From assembly GCA_038248505.1 (NCBI GenBank), contig JBBRXJ010000044.1:1-28852 (forward strand): a stretch of DNA of 28,852 nucleotides, given 5' to 3'. The notes beneath the pieces are model-generated. The model was not told the origin of the DNA and made no database searches. It worked only from the letters and a program-made list of their open reading frames with translations. The DNA is from JBBRXJ01 sp038248505. GTDB lineage: Bacteria > Bacteroidota > Bacteroidia > Bacteroidales > JBBRXJ01. Shown in pieces: positions 25,212-28,852 of the stretch; the stretch's first letter is position 1, and each line of letters begins with the position of its first letter. The translations under genes and the position numbers were made by a program.

Positions 25212-25672
25212 GAAAATTGATTGTGATTATTTGCTGTGTTCTATTGTGTTCAAGTTGCATTCGTCCAGCATTATTTGATCAGATGGATGAAATCCCATCG
25301 GGGGCATGGTCTGTTAAGGATACCCTTCATTATCATTATATGGTTAGAGATACATTAGCCTCGTATGATGTTTTTTTTATGATAAGGCACAATGGTGATT
25401 ATCCTTTTCAAAATCTTATTTTTTTTGTATCTATTGCAGGGTCAAATCATTCAATTATGCGTGATACTGCATCTTTCTTATTGGCTGATGAAATGGGGCG
25501 TTGGTCTGGTAAAGGATTTGGAAGTATTTGGTCTAATAAACTATTGTATCGTTCAAGAGTACGTTTCTCAAAAGCCGGAGAATATACTATTCAGCTAGTT
25601 CATGGAATGAGACCCTATGATTTATTAGGAATTGAAGATGCTGGCATTCGAATAGAAAACGCTGATAAATAA
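25208..25672 (+). CDS. gldH: Gliding motility lipoprotein GldH
   Basis: The 154-residue protein begins with a lipoprotein signal (MRKLIVIICCVLLCSSC, acylated Cys17), followed by a beta-rich domain containing WSVKDTLHYHYMVRDT and DEMGRWSGKGFGSIW, matching GldH. GldH is needed for gliding in Flavobacterium johnsoniae and is linked to the type IX secretion and motility machinery; it is also found in non-gliding members of the phylum. The gene overlaps ricT by 4 nt and is 12 nt before trmB, so these are likely one transcript. The lipobox (CSSC) lacks the usual Leu at -3, which is tolerated in this phylum. Confidence 0.88.
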   Translation: MRKLIVIICCVLLCSSCIRPALFDQMDEIPSGAWSVKDTLHYHYMVRDTLASYDVFFMIRHNGDYPFQNLIFFVSIAGSNHSIMRDTASFLLADEMGRWSGKGFGSIWSNKLLYRSRVRFSKAGEYTIQLVHGMRPYDLLGIEDAGIRIENADK

Positions 25673-25684
25673 ATTCTCAAATAA

Positions 25685-26377
25685 GTGGCAAAGCATAAAT
25701 TAGCACAATTTCAAGAAAATCTTTCGTTCGCTCATCTCATACAACCTTCATTTGATGAGGTTTTTGGTTGTGATTATCATTTAAAATCGCATTGGGCTGA
25801 AAAGGTTTTTAAGAATACCAATCCAATAGTTCTCGAATTAGGTTGCGGAAAGGGTGAATATGCCATTGGATTGTCGGAAAAGTTTCCTCAGAAAAACTAT
25901 ATAGGTGTTGATATTAAAGGTGCAAGGCTATGGCGTGGAGCAAAAACGGTTCAGGAAATGAATATGCCGAATGTGGTATTTCTTCGAAGCCGTATTGAGT
26001 TTATTAAGTCTGTTTTTGCAAATGATGAGATTAGTGAAATTTGGGTAACCTTCCCTGACCCACAGCCTAAGCGGTTTAAGAAGCGATTAACATCTTCAAA
26101 ATTTTTAAATTATTATCGAAATTTTTTGTGTGATGGTGGTTTAGTTCATTTAAAAACGGATAATGATATGCTCTATGAGTATACCCATGAATTAGTGAAG
26201 TATAATAATTTAAAAATACGAACAAGCACTCCTAATTTGTATGCAGTAGGCTCAGAAGACGAGATTTTATCCATTCGAACTTTTTATGAAAGTCAATATC
26301 TAGCTAAAGGAAAGACTATTAATTATATTTCATTTCATCTTGAAAAAGAAAAGGAAATCAGAGAGTTCAGACCCTAG
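25685..26377 (+). CDS. trmB: tRNA (guanine-N7-)-methyltransferase TrmB
   Basis: The 230-residue SAM-dependent methyltransferase forms m7G46 in tRNA. The SAM-binding motif I is LELGCGKGEYA (about 50-60), followed by the acidic strand GVDIKGARLW. The active-site signature is FPDPQPKRFKKR, with the phylum's variant of PDPWPKKRH. The start is GTG at 25685 (GTGGCAAAGC), since no in-frame ATG gives the conserved N-terminus. The 3' end overlaps the next gene by 38 nt. Confidence 0.93.
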   Translation: MAKHKLAQFQENLSFAHLIQPSFDEVFGCDYHLKSHWAEKVFKNTNPIVLELGCGKGEYAIGLSEKFPQKNYIGVDIKGARLWRGAKTVQEMNMPNVVFLRSRIEFIKSVFANDEISEIWVTFPDPQPKRFKKRLTSSKFLNYYRNFLCDGGLVHLKTDNDMLYEYTHELVKYNNLKIRTSTPNLYAVGSEDEILSIRTFYESQYLAKGKTINYISFHLEKEKEIREFRP

Positions 26378-26687
26378 TTTTTTCTCTAAAGTGTATAGTA
26401 TTACTGCTAAAATACCATACGGGAGGGTAACAAGTTATGGTGCTATTGCTTCGTATCTAGGATCAAAGGGTTCTGCACGAATGGTTGGCTGGGCTCTTAA
26501 TAATTCTCATTCGCTTGATACATTTATACCGGCACACCGTGTTGTAAATCGAATTGGTTTACTTACAGGTAAGCATCATTTTGGAGGGAGTCGTGTTATG
26601 GAGCAATTACTCGAAAATGAAGGAATAATAGTTGAAGATAATCAAGTTAAAAACTTTACTGCTCTTTTTTGGGATCCAGCAAAATAG
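26340..26687 (+). CDS. Alkyltransferase-like protein (MGMT-family DNA-binding protein lacking the active-site Cys)
   Basis: The 115-residue protein matches the DNA-binding domain of O6-methylguanine-DNA methyltransferase: FFSKVYSITAKIPYGRVTSYGAIA, then the probable Arg finger in SARMVGWALNN (Arg47). The active-site PCHRV is replaced by PAHRV (residues 64-67, Ala65). Such alkyltransferase-like proteins bind O6-alkylguanine without repairing it and flag it for nucleotide excision repair in studied organisms. No in-frame ATG precedes the domain; the start is TTG at 26340, inside trmB. E. coli-type ATLs have Trp at the Cys position, so Ala is a variant. DNA damage signalling is inferred. Confidence 0.85.
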   Translation: MKKKRKSESSDPSFFSKVYSITAKIPYGRVTSYGAIASYLGSKGSARMVGWALNNSHSLDTFIPAHRVVNRIGLLTGKHHFGGSRVMEQLLENEGIIVEDNQVKNFTALFWDPAK

Positions 26688-26712
26688 AGCCGAGAAAAAA
26701 AGCCTTGATTAT

Positions 26713-26744
26713 TTTGGCAAAATCTTCATTAAACTCTATATTTG
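26713..26744 (+). promoter_or_regulatory. Predicted promoter of the NifU-like gene
   Basis: TTTG at 26713-26716, a 20-nt spacer and a perfect TATATTTG at 26737-26744 match the Bacteroidota promoter. The leader would be about 60 nt, separating this gene from the trmB-ATL transcript. Confidence 0.6.
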
Positions 26745-26810
26745 AGTTTAGAAAAAATCCATTTTTGTTAATTAAGTATCTATTATTCAATTATATAAAA
26801 ACTAGTAATT

Positions 26811-27047
26811 ATGCAAAAGGAAATTAACGAAAAAATAAGCCAGTCAATAGACAAATTAAGGCCTTATCTTCAGGCTGATGGTGGTGATATTGAGCTTGTT
26901 GAGATAACTGATGATTATACAGTTCGAGTAAAACTTGTTGGAAGCTGCGGAAGTTGCCCGTATAAATTACATACCCTTAAAGCTGGAGTTGAACAATCTT
27001 TAAAAAGAGAGATTCCAGAAGTAAAAGAAGTTGTTAGTGTTGATTAA
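26811..27047 (+). CDS. NifU C-terminal-domain Fe-S cluster assembly protein
   Basis: The 78-residue protein consists only of the NifU C-terminal (Nfu) domain: LRPYLQADGGDIELVEI followed by the cluster-binding CGSCP motif (Cys46 and Cys49). Family members carry a 4Fe-4S cluster between two monomers and hand it to client enzymes. Clients in this window could include LeuC, MiaB and TtcA. It has its own promoter and is followed by an intrinsic terminator, so it is probably monocistronic. Confidence 0.92.
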   Translation: MQKEINEKISQSIDKLRPYLQADGGDIELVEITDDYTVRVKLVGSCGSCPYKLHTLKAGVEQSLKREIPEVKEVVSVD

Positions 27048-27066
27048 TATTCGCTAATATCATATT

Positions 27067-27096
27067 AATAAAGGGCTTTGTGCCCTTTATTTGTTT
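27067..27096 (+). terminator. Intrinsic terminator after the NifU-like gene
   Basis: AATAAAGGGC (27067-27076) pairs perfectly with GCCCTTTATT (27082-27091) around a 5-nt loop, followed by TTGTTTTATTTTG. A second weak hairpin, AGCTTATT/AATAAGCT, lies at 27171-27190 before a T-rich tract. Confidence 0.82.
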
Positions 27097-27262
27097 TATT
27101 TTGTTTTATTGTTTGCTCCTTACTAGTAAATTTCATTTTAAAATCAGTATTTATTTTATTTTTGTGCTTAAGCTTATTTCCTAATAAGCTGTTTTGTTCA
27201 ATTTTTTTGAATAAAATATAATATGTTTGTGATTATTCAGTTTAATAGTAAATTATCTTTTT

Positions 27263-28852
27263 TTGAAGTATCGTAGTCTGATATATATATTTTGGGTGGT
27301 AATTGTTTCCACTTCTTGTTCTACTAAGAAAAACACCTTGGTACGTCGATCGTATCACAATCTTACGGCACATTATAATGTTTTTTTTAATGGCAATCAA
27401 AGTTATAAAGAAGGCGTTTTAAAAGTTAACGAAACTTTTAAGGATGATTATGCTCATATTTTACCTCTTTTTACCTATATTGACGAGGATGTAGCGAAAA
27501 CTGTCTCAAGCCAGATGACGAGGGCTATTGACAAATCGGTCAAGTGCATCAACATGCATTCTATAAAATCAAAGCCACATAATCTTAAAGATAAGAAAGG
27601 TCTTACGGCAAAACAGAAAGCGTTTTACAATAGGAATGAATTTAATAATTGGATGGATGATTGTTATATGCTGATTGGCAAGGCGCATATTTATCAACAT
27701 GAATTTAGAATTGCTGTTGAGTCGTTTAATTTTATTACTAAGGAATTTGAGAAACGCGATAAGATTGTTTATAAAAGCATGGTATGGTTGATTCGGGCAA
27801 ATAATGAGTTGAAGGATTTTAAATCGGCTGAAGAAGTAATTAAAAAGTTAGAGGATAAGAAGTATAATAGATATAGAAAATCTGATTTTTTTGCTTCAAC
27901 AACTGATTTTCATTTAAAACAAAAACAATATACTGCGGCCATTGAAGATTTAAAAAAAGCAATTAATCTGGAAAAGAAACGAAGTCAAAAAATTCGTTAT
28001 AGATATATTCTTGCACAGTTATATCAAGAGACAGGTCAGTTAAGTCTTGCATCGGATGAATACCGTAAGGTAATTAGAATGAATCCGCCTTATGAAATGG
28101 CATTTAATGCAATTATTAATAGAGCAACCACATTTTTGGTTGGAAGCGCAAAAGGCGAAGAAATAAAAAAGATGTTGAGAGAAATGCTCAAGGATGATAA
28201 GAATATTGATTTTCAAGATCAGATATATTATGCACTTGGTAAAATAGCTCAGAAAGAGGGCGTTTTAGAAGAGGCCTTATCGAATTTTAAGCTCTCAGCA
28301 TCACATAGTGTGAGTAATGACGTGCAAAAAACTACGAGCTATCTCGAGTTAGCATCCATTTATTACGGCCGGAGGGACTATTTGAATTCAGGTATCTATT
28401 ATGATAGTGCTTCATTAACCATTACTCCGCGTTATCCTGATTATGAAAAAATAATGGATCGTACAAAAGTATTAGTTAGTTTGGTGAAAAATTTGCAAAC
28501 CGTAGTTGTTGAAGATAGTTTACAGGCTTTAGCTCGAATGAGTGAAACCGATCGAATAAAAGTAGTTGATAATGCAATTCTTGCTTATCAAGATGATCAG
28601 CGTAAACAGCAGTTGGAAGAGATGCAACGTGTTCAGGATAAAGGTTACTTTGATTATCGTTTTCAACAAGGAAATGGGCAAGGAGCAGAGGCTGGTAAAT
28701 GGTATTTTTATAATACCAATACCGTTAATTTAGGGAAAAAGGATTTTGCGAATAAGTGGGGTAAACGTAAATTAGAAGATAATTGGAGAAGGGCAAATAA
28801 AGAATCTAAAATGAATGATGGTGATCTTTCTGATAATGATGAAGAAGAAGGA
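27263..28852 (+). CDS. porW: PorW/SprE-type TPR lipoprotein of the type IX secretion system, N-terminal part
   Basis: A frame opens at TTG 27263 and continues without a stop for 530 codons to the window edge. The N-terminus MKYRSLIYIFWVVIVSTSCS is a lipoprotein signal (Cys19, imperfect lipobox) followed by TKKNTLVRRSYHNLTAHYN, characteristic of PorW/SprE. Several TPR-like helical repeats follow, for example YTAAIEDLKKAINLEKKRSQ and QLSLASDEYRKVIRMNPPYE. Toward the visible end are NNWRR-like and KWYFYNTNTVNLG segments that I associate with SprE. PorW in Porphyromonas and SprE in Flavobacterium are outer-membrane-associated T9SS parts that link trans-envelope components. An upstream in-frame stop near 27230 and no in-frame ATG make TTG the only sensible start. 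Confidence 0.83.
   Translation, partial: MKYRSLIYIFWVVIVSTSCSTKKNTLVRRSYHNLTAHYNVFFNGNQSYKEGVLKVNETFKDDYAHILPLFTYIDEDVAKTVSSQMTRAIDKSVKCINMHSIKSKPHNLKDKKGLTAKQKAFYNRNEFNNWMDDCYMLIGKAHIYQHEFRIAVESFNFITKEFEKRDKIVYKSMVWLIRANNELKDFKSAEEVIKKLEDKKYNRYRKSDFFASTTDFHLKQKQYTAAIEDLKKAINLEKKRSQKIRYRYILAQLYQETGQLSLASDEYRKVIRMNPPYEMAFNAIINRATTFLVGSAKGEEIKKMLREMLKDDKNIDFQDQIYYALGKIAQKEGVLEEALSNFKLSASHSVSNDVQKTTSYLELASIYYGRRDYLNSGIYYDSASLTITPRYPDYEKIMDRTKVLVSLVKNLQTVVVEDSLQALARMSETDRIKVVDNAILAYQDDQRKQQLEEMQRVQDKGYFDYRFQQGNGQGAEAGKWYFYNTNTVNLGKKDFANKWGKRKLEDNWRRANKESKMNDGDLSDNDEEEG

Overview
The window looks like a chromosomal segment of an AT-rich member of the Bacteroidota, probably a gliding or T9SS-bearing lineage near Marinilabiliales, Bacteroidales or Cytophagales (order-level placement is inference). 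Three things support this. First, GldH, a PorW/SprE-type TPR lipoprotein, TPR-SpoIIE phosphatases, RicT/PSP1 and a Bacteroidota-style POT transporter are all present. Second, I repeatedly see promoters of the form TTG-N17-20-TAnnTTTG, the Bacteroidota sigma-A pattern. Third, Shine-Dalgarno sequences are essentially absent and several genes use GTG or TTG starts. No rRNA, tRNA, CRISPR array, insertion sequence or phage gene was recognised.

Layout. Positions 1-496 (-) hold the N-terminus of a glycogen debranching enzyme, followed by miaB (-). A 1.2 kb gene-poor AT-rich stretch then leads into a branched-chain amino acid operon (+): promoter, a 21-residue Leu/Ile-rich leader peptide, overlapping antiterminator and terminator hairpins, leuC, leuD, a Leptospira-type citramalate synthase (cimA) and leuB, closed by a strong bidirectional terminator. 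Next comes a minus-strand pair: a membrane HAMP-GAF-PAS3 sensor with no output domain, then cysE. Plus-strand genes follow: a POT peptide transporter, a TPR-SpoIIE phosphatase and rlmB. The asnC/asnA divergent pair is next. Positions 18.5-22.7 kb carry minus-strand genes: ttcA, a YjbR-like gene and a HEAT-like gene with overlapping ends; a small acidic protein; a lysozyme-fold secreted protein; and pgk. The last 6 kb are plus strand: holB, ricT, gldH, trmB, an alkyltransferase-like gene, a NifU C-terminal-domain protein, and the start of porW/sprE running off the window.

How the parts fit together. LeuCD and LeuB act on both the leucine (isopropylmalate) and citramalate routes, so with CimA the operon can make 2-oxobutyrate for isoleucine from pyruvate and acetyl-CoA. 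The leader peptide contains seven Ile and three Leu codons, and its stop codon lies inside the antiterminator arm. This is the geometry expected for ribosome-mediated transcription attenuation, and it is the most interesting element in the window. The asnC-asnA pair is a likely asparagine-responsive regulator and target. The ricT-gldH-trmB-ATL genes overlap or nearly abut and are probably one transcript.
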